Shown one piece after another: positions 7,483-14,566 of a stretch of DNA of 25,993 nt. Origin of the DNA: Acinetobacter parvus DSM 16617 = CIP 108168. Lineage in GTDB: Bacteria > Pseudomonadota > Gammaproteobacteria > Pseudomonadales > Moraxellaceae. A program made the position numbers and the translations under genes. The stretch lies in the NCBI RefSeq assembly GCF_000368025.1, contig NZ_KB849211.1, positions 283,078 to 309,070 on the forward strand, given 5' to 3'. Numbering within the stretch: the first letter of the stretch is position 1; each line of letters starts with the position of its first letter. The notes beneath the pieces were generated by a model. The model was given only the letters and a program-made list of their open reading frames with translations. It did not search any database and had not been told where the DNA came from.

Positions 7483-8487
7483 ATGAGCGTCCAACAAAAT
7501 GAATATTTAAGCATTCAACAACTCTACGAATTGGCAAAAAAAGCCATGCAAACCTATCCAGCATGCTATCAAGGCGAGATCAAATTACTCTGCCAATCTG
7601 AAAATGCCACCTTTGTTGTGAAAACCGCTCAACAACAATATGCACTACGCATTCATCGTCCCAATTATCATTCCAAACAACAAATCGAAAGTGAACTAGC
7701 ATGGTTAGATGCGTTAAATGCGCATGGCATCGCGGTGCCGATTGCCATTGCCGACTGTCATGGAGATAAAGTCCAAACATTGGCACTCAGTCCAGATATT
7801 TCAAGGCATGCAGTGCTCTTTCATTGGGTGAAAGGTGTAATGCCTACAGCAGATAATGTCGATCCATGTGATTTTAAGCAGTTGGGTGAAATCACAGCAC
7901 AACTGCACCTGCACAGTAAAACATGGGAGATGCCAGCCTACTTCCAACGTATTGTTTGGGATCATGAAAGTATGGTTTTTGCCGATGGACATTGGGGTGA
8001 CTGGCGTCATGCCCCACAGTTAAAATCGGTAGATCATGCCGTGATTGATGAGGCAATTTGCCGTGTTGCCACCGAGCTAAATCAATTTGGGAAGTCCAAA
8101 GATCACTATGGGCTGATCCATGCTGACCTCAGACTGACCAATCTGTTGTTGAATGAAAAAAAGGTTGGTGTGATTGATTTTGACGACTGCGGCATGGGCT
8201 GGTTTATGCATGACTTAGCTGCAGCAATTAGTTTTAATGAACACTATACTGCTGCACCCAAGTGGGTCGAACAATGGTTGAATGGTTATGAAAAAATTGG
8301 GCATGTGAGTGCAGAAGAGTATGCGTTGGTTCCCACCTTTATTATGCAACGTAGAATCCAATTGATGGCTTGGTTCGGTTCACATGCCTATACCGACATG
8401 GCCAAAAGTTTGGGAGCGCAATGGTCGGATGAAACTGTGCGACTTTGCAAAAAATATCTTAACAACCAAATTCCAGCAGGTATATAA
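7483..8487 (+). CDS. APH-fold amino-alcohol kinase (probable ethanolamine kinase)
   Basis: A 334-aa kinase of the aminoglycoside phosphotransferase/choline kinase fold. It has an N-terminal lobe with YALRIHRP (about 53-60), the catalytic Brenner motif HADLRLTNLLL at 213-223 (Asp215, Asn220) and the metal-binding IDFDD at 231-235. The ATG at 7483 has a strong AAAAGGAG eight bases upstream. The frame stays open further 5', but those codons overlap the divergent promoter and permease start and lack an RBS. The gene sits between an ethanolamine-type permease and an AraC regulator, with a phospho-lyase-like PLP enzyme after it. This suggests it phosphorylates ethanolamine, 1-amino-2-propanol or hydroxylysine. 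Hydroxylysine kinase belongs to the same family, so the substrate is open. It does not look like a resistance enzyme. Confidence 0.82.
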   Translation: MSVQQNEYLSIQQLYELAKKAMQTYPACYQGEIKLLCQSENATFVVKTAQQQYALRIHRPNYHSKQQIESELAWLDALNAHGIAVPIAIADCHGDKVQTLALSPDISRHAVLFHWVKGVMPTADNVDPCDFKQLGEITAQLHLHSKTWEMPAYFQRIVWDHESMVFADGHWGDWRHAPQLKSVDHAVIDEAICRVATELNQFGKSKDHYGLIHADLRLTNLLLNEKKVGVIDFDDCGMGWFMHDLAAAISFNEHYTAAPKWVEQWLNGYEKIGHVSAEEYALVPTFIMQRRIQLMAWFGSHAYTDMAKSLGAQWSDETVRLCKKYLNNQIPAGI

Positions 8488-8549
8488 AAAAATACCTGTA
8501 GGCAGAAGCAAACCGTAAAGCATTGAATGGCATAGCTCTTGCTTAATTT

Positions 8550-8566
8550 AGAACAATAACGGTTCT
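8550..8566. promoter_or_regulatory. Inverted repeat upstream of the AraC gene
   Basis: AGAAC (8550-8554) and GTTCT (8562-8566) form an inverted repeat about 20 bp upstream of the regulator start. It could be a regulator-binding site. It is unlike the TTGAC/GTCAA motif of the other two promoters in the cluster. Support is weak. Confidence 0.25.
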
Positions 8567-8585
8567 GTATTAAAAGAGGCTATGC

Positions 8586-9620
8586 ATGATTCAATTTAAT
8601 CCTCTCTCCATCAACGCTCAAGACATCAGCAACCAAGGCATTTTATCAGCTGCCGCGACAGGCCTAAGTGACTTTATTCTGCATAAAGGTGCCGATGTCG
8701 ATCGCATTTTTGGGATCAGTGGTATTAATCCTGAATTATTGCTCAGCCCCACCCTCAGTTTGCAACTCACCAATTATTGCGAAGTCTTGGAACAATCCGC
8801 AAAACTATCACATTGCGATAATTTCGGACTGCATTATGGACAGCAATTTCATCCCAAAGCTTTAGGACTGATTGGCTATATTGGTTTATGTTCAGCATCG
8901 CTGGAAGATGCATTAAAGAACATGACCTCACATTTTAATCTGCATCAAAAAGATACTTTATGCCGTATGGTTGAAGTCAATGATGCCTATCGTTTCGACT
9001 ACCAAGTCCAGCATGGTGCAATTTTATCGCGACGACAAGATGCCGAACTCACAGTGGGCATGTTTATGAATGTAATTCGTGAAGTCTTGGGCACACACTA
9101 TTCACCACGCGAAATTCATTTTGAACACCCACGTCCCGAGTTTTGGCAAGAACACAGTAAACTGTTTAATGCATCAGTGTTTTTTGATCAGCCATTCAAT
9201 TCAATTTTGATTGCCAAATCAGACCTTAAAACCGCAATGCCACAGTCAGACCCGTTGCTGCTCACCATGATGCTCGACACTTTAAAAATTCTGAATACGC
9301 AATCGCAGTCACAAAGTTTAACCAATCAAGTCCGTGCACACATTCAGCAAGATTTGATTCATGGTGAACCCAACTTGGAAAAAGTTGCACTAGATTTACA
9401 TATGAGTCCATGTACCTTATCACGGCGCTTAAAATCACACGACATCACCTTTACTCAACTAATTGATCAAGTTCGTTATGAACTGGCCAAACACTATATT
9501 CAACAGAAGAATTTACCGATTTCTGAAGTAGCATTTTTATTAGGCTATTCCGAAGTCAGTGCCTTTTCCCGTGCATTCAAGCGTTGGTTTGGCTGTACAC
9601 CACGCCAATTACGACATTAA
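8586..9620 (+). CDS. AraC-family transcriptional regulator (Arabinose_bd type)
   Basis: A 344-aa regulator. Residues ~20-210 resemble the AraC N-terminal ligand-binding domain of the OruR/ArgR-like type, including FGLHYGQQFHPKALGLIGYI. The C-terminal ~100 residues are a double HTH: NLEKVALDLHMSPCTLSRRL, then ISEVAFLLGYSEVSAFSRAF and RWFGCTPRQLR. The start is the ATG at 8586 with AGAGGC just upstream; an overlapping ATG at 8582 is out of frame. It lies 98 bp after the kinase gene on the same strand, and the phospho-lyase gene converges on it. It is the only regulator in the cluster, so it probably senses the amino alcohol or its phosphate and activates permease, kinase and lyase. No direct evidence of its target is visible beyond the shared motif. 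Confidence 0.9.
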   Translation: MIQFNPLSINAQDISNQGILSAAATGLSDFILHKGADVDRIFGISGINPELLLSPTLSLQLTNYCEVLEQSAKLSHCDNFGLHYGQQFHPKALGLIGYIGLCSASLEDALKNMTSHFNLHQKDTLCRMVEVNDAYRFDYQVQHGAILSRRQDAELTVGMFMNVIREVLGTHYSPREIHFEHPRPEFWQEHSKLFNASVFFDQPFNSILIAKSDLKTAMPQSDPLLLTMMLDTLKILNTQSQSQSLTNQVRAHIQQDLIHGEPNLEKVALDLHMSPCTLSRRLKSHDITFTQLIDQVRYELAKHYIQQKNLPISEVAFLLGYSEVSAFSRAFKRWFGCTPRQLRH

Positions 9621-9644
9621 GTGGTAAGACATCAATAAAAAAGA

Positions 9645-9667
9645 AACCCCGCTCATTGAGCGGGGTT
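9645..9667. terminator. Strong rho-independent terminator
   Basis: AACCCCGCTC-ATT-GAGCGGGGTT, a perfect GC-rich 10-bp stem. On the minus strand it is followed by TTTCTTTTTT, so it is a classic terminator for the phospho-lyase gene that ends at 9689. On the plus strand it lies 25 bp after the AraC gene with weaker T content and may act there too. Confidence 0.93.
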
Positions 9668-9688
9668 AAATATGTATGACATTTAAGT

Positions 9689-11032
9689 TTATTTTTGCAG
9701 TTTACTTAAGGCTTGATCCAACGCTCCAACCAACCAATCAATATCCTTTTCTTGGAACACCAATGGTGGACGTAACTTCAAGACATTGCCATATGGTCCC
9801 GCAACAGAGGTCAGCACACGATGCGTATTACGCAATTCTTCAATCAAATCCAGTGCCAGAGCTTTATCAGGCATTTTGGTGAAACGATCTTGTACCAATT
9901 CGAAACCAATAAATAAACCAGCACCACGCACATCACCAACACAGTCATACTTTTCCATCAGCTTACGCAATTCTGTCAAAAGTAGACCACCAAGGCGCTG
10001 ACTATGGGCTTGTAACTCTTCTTCTTGAATAGTTTTCAGCACGGCCTGCGCCGCTGCCATCGCCACAGGATTCCCCCCAAAGGTATTGAAATAAGGGATT
10101 TTTTGACTAAAGGCAGACAACACATGATCTTTCGCGAGTAAACCTGATACTGGAATACCATTGCCCATCGGCTTGCCTGTGGTAATGATGTCGGGCACCA
10201 CACCATGACGCCCAAAACCCCAAAAAGAATCGCCTGTACGAGCAAAACCAGGCTGTACTTCATCAGCAATGAAAATACCACCATTGGCATGCACTACATC
10301 CACTGCTTTTTTCAGGAAACCAATAGGATTTGGCATTACCCCGTCTGATGAAAAAATGGAATCGGCTAAGAAGCCTGCAAACTTGATGCCATTGGCATTC
10401 ATATCATCAATTTGTGCTTGAATTTGCGCGGCGAACCAGTCACCTAAATCTTCACCCTCAAAACGATATTGATCAGGTGCTGCCACCAAACGAGTTGTAG
10501 CAGCTAAGGTCTGTCCTGTACCAAGCGCAGGCGAACAGCCCGAAGTAAGATCACTAGTACCATGATAGGCTTCTTGCGACACAATAATACCCGTACCACC
10601 ACTGTATTCACGGGCAATACGAATGGCCAAATCATTCGCCTCAGAACCCGTACACATATACATGGCTTTGTTAATTTCAGTCGGTGTGGTCGCTAAAAGT
10701 TCGTCGGTATAATCTAAAATGCGCTCATGTAAATAACGAGTATGTGTATTCAACATTTGCATTTGTTCATTTACGGCATTGATTACCGCAGGATGGCAAT
10801 GTCCTATACTAGCGACATTGTTATAAGCATCCAAGTATTGATTGCCTGCAGCATCCCAAAGGTATTGTCCTTGCCCTTTTACAAGATGCACTGGGTTTCG
10901 ATAAAACAAGCGGTAAGATTCACCTAAATTTTGGCTACGTCGATCGGTCAGTTTTCGGGTTTCAGAATCTAGTGCACTCGCATGCTCGGCACGGAAGCTA
11001 TTGGTATCCATAATGGTAGATCGCGTATTCAT
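9689..11032 (-). CDS. Class III PLP enzyme, probable ethanolamine-phosphate phospho-lyase
   Basis: A 447-aa fold-type I PLP enzyme of the class III aminotransferase family. Visible landmarks are YLDAYNNVASIGHCHP (about 66-81), CTGSEANDLA (127-136), YHGTSDLT, the cofactor-ring Asp257 in IADEVQPGFARTGDSFWGFG and Schiff-base Lys287 in TTGKPMGNG. The HTRYLH and DEVQPGFARTG segments resemble the AGXT2L1/AGXT2L2 group. Those enzymes are phospho-lyases acting on phosphoethanolamine or 5-phosphohydroxylysine rather than aminotransferases. Beside an APH-fold kinase and an ethanolamine-type permease, the likely reaction is phosphoethanolamine to acetaldehyde, ammonia and phosphate. GAGAGGAA lies about seven bases before the ATG. 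Its terminator and a shared operator-like motif are listed separately. A true transaminase remains possible. Confidence 0.82.
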   Translation of the reverse strand: MNTRSTIMDTNSFRAEHASALDSETRKLTDRRSQNLGESYRLFYRNPVHLVKGQGQYLWDAAGNQYLDAYNNVASIGHCHPAVINAVNEQMQMLNTHTRYLHERILDYTDELLATTPTEINKAMYMCTGSEANDLAIRIAREYSGGTGIIVSQEAYHGTSDLTSGCSPALGTGQTLAATTRLVAAPDQYRFEGEDLGDWFAAQIQAQIDDMNANGIKFAGFLADSIFSSDGVMPNPIGFLKKAVDVVHANGGIFIADEVQPGFARTGDSFWGFGRHGVVPDIITTGKPMGNGIPVSGLLAKDHVLSAFSQKIPYFNTFGGNPVAMAAAQAVLKTIQEEELQAHSQRLGGLLLTELRKLMEKYDCVGDVRGAGLFIGFELVQDRFTKMPDKALALDLIEELRNTHRVLTSVAGPYGNVLKLRPPLVFQEKDIDWLVGALDQALSKLQK

Positions 11033-11109
11033 CTACTATTCCTCTCTCACAAACTGTTTTTTAGTGCATTTGAATGATTTTTATATTGCACACTGCTCAT
11101 TTTAAAGAC

Positions 11110-11146
11110 TTGACTTTAGAGCGCGATATGTAATTTTTGAAGTCAA
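11110..11146. promoter_or_regulatory. Candidate operator upstream of the phospho-lyase gene
   Basis: TTGAC (11110-11114), 22 bp, then TTGAAGTCAA (11137-11146). The layout and spacing equal those of the motif between permease and kinase, and both copies are preceded by AC. It lies 78-114 bp upstream of the minus-strand phospho-lyase start, in the same orientation relative to that gene as the first copy has to the permease. The intervening 22 bp differ, which argues for selection on the half-sites rather than a recent duplication. Confidence 0.55.
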
Positions 11147-11177
11147 ATCTTATAAGATAATTTCTTCACAATACGAG

Positions 11178-11290
11178 GGCTTTGTTGCATAAATATGTAA
11201 GCATCTGATTTAAATAAATTTAATTTTGGATCAAAAAATAATTAAAACTTTTAAAATCATATAATTATGAAATCTTTGTGCAACAAAGCC
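11178..11290. mobile_element. 113-bp MITE with IS5-family (IS17-like) ends
   Basis: This non-coding AT-rich segment is bounded by GGCTTTGTTGCA at 11178-11189 and TGCAACAAAGCC at 11279-11290. Its last 21 bases, AAATCTTTGTGCAACAAAGCC (11270-11290), are identical to the right end of the IS5-family element at 21797-21817. No coding sequence fits inside. It is either a miniature element moved in trans by such transposases or an internally deleted copy. The flanks CAATACGAG and ACATACTTA show no target duplication. Confidence 0.8.
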
Positions 11291-11487
11291 ACATACTTAT
11301 CAAAAATTGATTCCTGTTTGGTTTTAATTACCATTAAAAAAGATCAAATTTGAGCATTGTTATTGTAATAATCAACTATACTCATCCCTACTGTATTCAT
11401 TGTAATCTGCTATGTGAACATCATAATAGAAACATGATATTTTTTGCCAACTCACAAATATAGCTAACTAATAGTGAGTATCTAATC

Positions 11488-11529
11488 GAGGAGGAAAATT
11501 TGAAACTTTCAATAATAAATAAACTTTAA
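11488..11529 (+). promoter_or_regulatory. Strong RBS with possible 9-codon leader ORF
   Basis: GAGGAGG (11488-11494), the best ribosome site near the recombinase operon, sits five bases before TTG at 11500. That TTG opens a short frame (MKLSIINKL) ending at TAA 11527-11529. The first codons overlap the perfect palindrome TTGAAACTTTCAA (11500-11512). CCTCCT at 11549-11554 is complementary to AGGAGG at 11489-11494 and could mask it. This may be a leader peptide or translational control element for the operon, or simply the relic of a lost gene start. Confidence 0.35.
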
Positions 11530-11542
11530 AAACAAGGAAAAA

Positions 11543-11584
11543 ATGATACCTCCTGCCATATTCAAAAACTCTAAATATACGTGA
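11543..11584 (+). other. Short ORF in phase with the first operon gene, closed by TGA
   Basis: ATG at 11543, with AAGGA (11534-11538) four bases before it, encodes MIPPAIFKNSKYT and stops at TGA 11582-11584. The codons after the TGA (ATA, then TTG at 11588) continue in the same frame into the 11618-12292 gene without another stop. It may be the original translation start of that gene, cut off by a nonsense mutation, or a small upstream ORF coupled to it. Confidence 0.45.
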
Positions 11585-11617
11585 ATATTGCTGTATTATT
11601 TTTATTCAATAGCACAC

Positions 11618-12292
11618 ATGGATCTGACATCTGAACTACTTTTGAAGTTTCCAGCAACACAGATAAGTACTCTAAAAAATTTCAAAAAAAGCAGAATCAC
11701 CATTCATCCACAAGCGTATGGTTTCAACTTATGCTACTTAAATATGTTTAAAAATCTCACTGCAGATTTAGATATTTCTAATCGCATAAAAGAACTCCAT
11801 GTGTGGAAAACTTCAGAATTTGATGGCTACTCCATTTTCAATAATATTCACTTATATCTTAGCTATTTAAAGCAAGATATTAATGAAGTCACTTTAATTA
11901 TTCACAATCAACAATCTTTTTCAGATGATGAGTTAGCATTTCTGATGGAGTTATGCAGTCGTGAATTTATTCAATTCATCAAATCTACAAAATTTGACAT
12001 TAAGCCTTTGAACCCACGAAAAACATTGCACTTGATTAATACACATCTTTCACGTCAAACACTATTAACTCTTAACAAAGAATCATCTTTGAAGCCACAC
12101 CATCAAATGAGCCTAGAGTTACTTGCACACTTGCTTTCATGCTCTCGAAACCAACTCAATCAGCGGATGAAAAAGATCAAGCAAGAACGTACACAGATTT
12201 TTAATGAATTATCATTACACAGCAGATGTGTAAAAGATCTCTTAGATCACTCAAATAGCGATCTGAGTGCAGAAAAAATTTGGAGATCTTAA
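11618..12292 (+). CDS. Unknown protein, first gene of the recombinase operon
   Basis: About 224 aa from the ATG at 11618. A TTG at 11588 would give 234 aa, and neither start has a clear RBS. I do not recognise the family. The first ~150 residues look like a mixed alpha/beta soluble domain. The C-terminal third is helical and basic, with MSLELLAHLLSCSRNQLNQR followed by MKKIKQERTQIFNEL, which could form a DNA-binding helix-turn-helix. The stop codon abuts the ATG of the 757-aa recombinase gene, so translation is probably coupled. By position it could be an accessory factor like TnpC of Tn554, but I see no sequence resemblance. The frame upstream is interrupted by TGA at 11582, so the N-terminus may be shortened. 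Confidence 0.7.
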   Translation: MDLTSELLLKFPATQISTLKNFKKSRITIHPQAYGFNLCYLNMFKNLTADLDISNRIKELHVWKTSEFDGYSIFNNIHLYLSYLKQDINEVTLIIHNQQSFSDDELAFLMELCSREFIQFIKSTKFDIKPLNPRKTLHLINTHLSRQTLLTLNKESSLKPHHQMSLELLAHLLSCSRNQLNQRMKKIKQERTQIFNELSLHSRCVKDLLDHSNSDLSAEKIWRS

Positions 12293-14566
12293 ATGTCTAA
12301 TGATCTAAACGAACATTTTGATTTACCAATGATTTCAATTAAAAGAACAATTGAAAAATTGTTCGGTGATGAGCAATTTGAACGTGCACAACATATCAAC
12401 TTTGTGATTGAACTATTGTCTTCTCAACAGACTGACAACTGTCTAGATGGTCTCAATCTCGATTGCTTTGACATCGATGTAGAATTTCAGTCAAATCTGC
12501 CCAAACCTTCAGTAATCTCTTTTTCTAAAAAAGTTAAGATCAGTGATCTACCGATTACTTCATATGTCAATTCAATTTCGCAATTATCTGAATCGCAGAC
12601 GCATGCAAAAAATTGGAATATTCTAGTTTTAAAAGCAGCAATTTATTTAATTGCTCTTCCTGAGCTCAAGCCAGATCTTTTTAAACAAGCGCACGCCGAA
12701 CACTTCAATACAGTAAAGCGCTTATTCCAACGTTTTAGAACTGCAAATAAAAATTTAGATACTGAAAAAAAATATCATAATACAGAAGAATATAAACGCC
12801 TCTGGAATGTCTATCTTAAAGATCTAACGTTGAGCTTAGAACAATTTATTCAACATCTGATCACATTAGATACGGATGAATTGCCTGAGTTTGATCGCAA
12901 TCTACTCAATGATATTCGGATTACTTTTAACTACATTTTAAAAAACAAAGCGAAGATTGCACGTGCAAGTATCGATACGCAGCTTCAACATCAGTTTCTT
13001 GATGAAGAACAATTCATTGAAGAAAGTATCGAAATCAAAAAAGGGGCTAAATCTAAAGCACTGAATATAGAAACCTTAATCGATGAGCCGATTAATCGAC
13101 AAATTGTTGTCAATCCAACTGACGTCACACCACTCGCAGCACATTCAGAAACGAGTCAAAACTATGTTCTATCGCTTGTTGCAAAACATATTCAACGCAA
13201 AGAACATTTACTCACGTCGAGTAGTTTTTTTCCGAATCCATCTAGCGTGAACCATCTACTGAAAAGACTTCATGTGGACTACTCTGAACATCAAAATAAA
13301 AGTGCTTTAATCCTGATGCTCGCATTTTTGACAGGCAACAGTGTGAATGAGTGGCTATATATACAAAGCAAGCGAGCTAAAAACTTAAATAACCGCCAAA
13401 AATTGATCCATAAAAATGATCAATTCTTCTTAAGCAGTAAATTTAATGTATTTGAGAACCGTGATTTTGAGTATTCAACAAGCTTACTTAATCAGACGAT
13501 CTATTTAGACATTCCAATCCCGAATCTATTCATTGAGGATCTCCGCAAAATGGATTCGGTTAGTTTCGATGATATACAGCAATATTTACGCAAATTAAGA
13601 CAAGAATTATTGATTCCAAAACTATCTGTCGTAAAGGTGAGTTCTCTACTGCATCATACGGTTCTTGCAAAAACAGGGAGTAAACAACTCGCAGATTTAA
13701 TCACAGGGATTGATGCCAATCAGTCATCATCTATTTCTTATTGTCATCAGAATATTCCACGATTACATGCACAATATGTTGATATTCTAAAATCACTTTG
13801 TGCAGATATAGCAAGCACATATGAAAGTTGTGTACCTTCGCCCCCTGATTCAATAATTCATTTTGGTAGTCGTAAAGCTCCAAAACCACAGATCATTACA
13901 GAGATTTTTGCTGTATTGAAGTTTAATATTTTTTCACAAGCTGAAGACGATCTGATTGCTATATACAACCACTACAACATATGGATGTGGCATATCCTCC
14001 TTCTTTTTACAGCAGCACGCCCCGTTGCTGAATTCCCTGGATTTCTTAAAAACTTTAATTTAAAACGCCAAATTTTGATGGTTTCTGACAAAGAAGCAGG
14101 CGGCCGCAATGGATTCGGACGTTTAATCCCACTTTGTTCATTTTTAGTTGAAGAGATAAAAAAATTCCTTAAATTTTTAGAATATTTTTCGATTCAAATC
14201 GCGATGAATTACCCACTTTTAAATGATGTCACACAACAAATAGAAACAAGTAAGTTACCCTTGCTTGGAATCATTCAAAATAACAAGTGGACACCACTAA
14301 GACCTTATACAGTCAAAAATTTATATCCTGAATTAGGACTTGCTCATGAAAATTGGCATCGCCACACAGCTCGTGCATTTTTGACTCATAAATTTTCTGA
14401 ACCTGAAATTTTAGCTCTCTTTGGACATGAGCTCATGCAACAAGAAGCAGCACATCCTTTTTCCAGTTTATCACTATCTCAATTTTCTAAAATTGCGAAT
14501 GTTTTAGAGCAAATGAAAGATCAATTTAAAATTAGCGGGATTGAAGTTCATGTCATCATTCAATAA
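12293..14566 (+). CDS. Tyrosine-recombinase-fold protein without nucleophilic tyrosine
   Basis: A 757-aa protein whose C-terminal ~200 residues have a tyrosine recombinase catalytic domain. It has the first Arg in TAARPVAEF (Arg576), a candidate Lys in SDKEAGG, HTAR as the H-x-x-R box (His691, Arg694) and FGHE (His712). After His712 there is no tyrosine at all in the last 45 residues; the expected position reads HPFSSLS (Phe723). The N-terminal ~550 residues are unrecognised and far longer than the usual SAM-like core-binding domain. The ATG directly follows the previous stop codon, and the next gene overlaps its 3' end. It is therefore probably a structural or regulatory partner of the downstream recombinase. 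Use of a different nucleophile cannot be excluded. Confidence 0.82.
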   Translation: MSNDLNEHFDLPMISIKRTIEKLFGDEQFERAQHINFVIELLSSQQTDNCLDGLNLDCFDIDVEFQSNLPKPSVISFSKKVKISDLPITSYVNSISQLSESQTHAKNWNILVLKAAIYLIALPELKPDLFKQAHAEHFNTVKRLFQRFRTANKNLDTEKKYHNTEEYKRLWNVYLKDLTLSLEQFIQHLITLDTDELPEFDRNLLNDIRITFNYILKNKAKIARASIDTQLQHQFLDEEQFIEESIEIKKGAKSKALNIETLIDEPINRQIVVNPTDVTPLAAHSETSQNYVLSLVAKHIQRKEHLLTSSSFFPNPSSVNHLLKRLHVDYSEHQNKSALILMLAFLTGNSVNEWLYIQSKRAKNLNNRQKLIHKNDQFFLSSKFNVFENRDFEYSTSLLNQTIYLDIPIPNLFIEDLRKMDSVSFDDIQQYLRKLRQELLIPKLSVVKVSSLLHHTVLAKTGSKQLADLITGIDANQSSSISYCHQNIPRLHAQYVDILKSLCADIASTYESCVPSPPDSIIHFGSRKAPKPQIITEIFAVLKFNIFSQAEDDLIAIYNHYNIWMWHILLLFTAARPVAEFPGFLKNFNLKRQILMVSDKEAGGRNGFGRLIPLCSFLVEEIKKFLKFLEYFSIQIAMNYPLLNDVTQQIETSKLPLLGIIQNNKWTPLRPYTVKNLYPELGLAHENWHRHTARAFLTHKFSEPEILALFGHELMQQEAAHPFSSLSLSQFSKIANVLEQMKDQFKISGIEVHVIIQ

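Noticed and set aside
7483..8487. Aminoglycoside resistance phosphotransferase.
   Set aside because: It shares the APH fold, but the operon context (permease, phospho-lyase, AraC regulator) points to small-molecule catabolism, and no resistance-specific signature was recognised.
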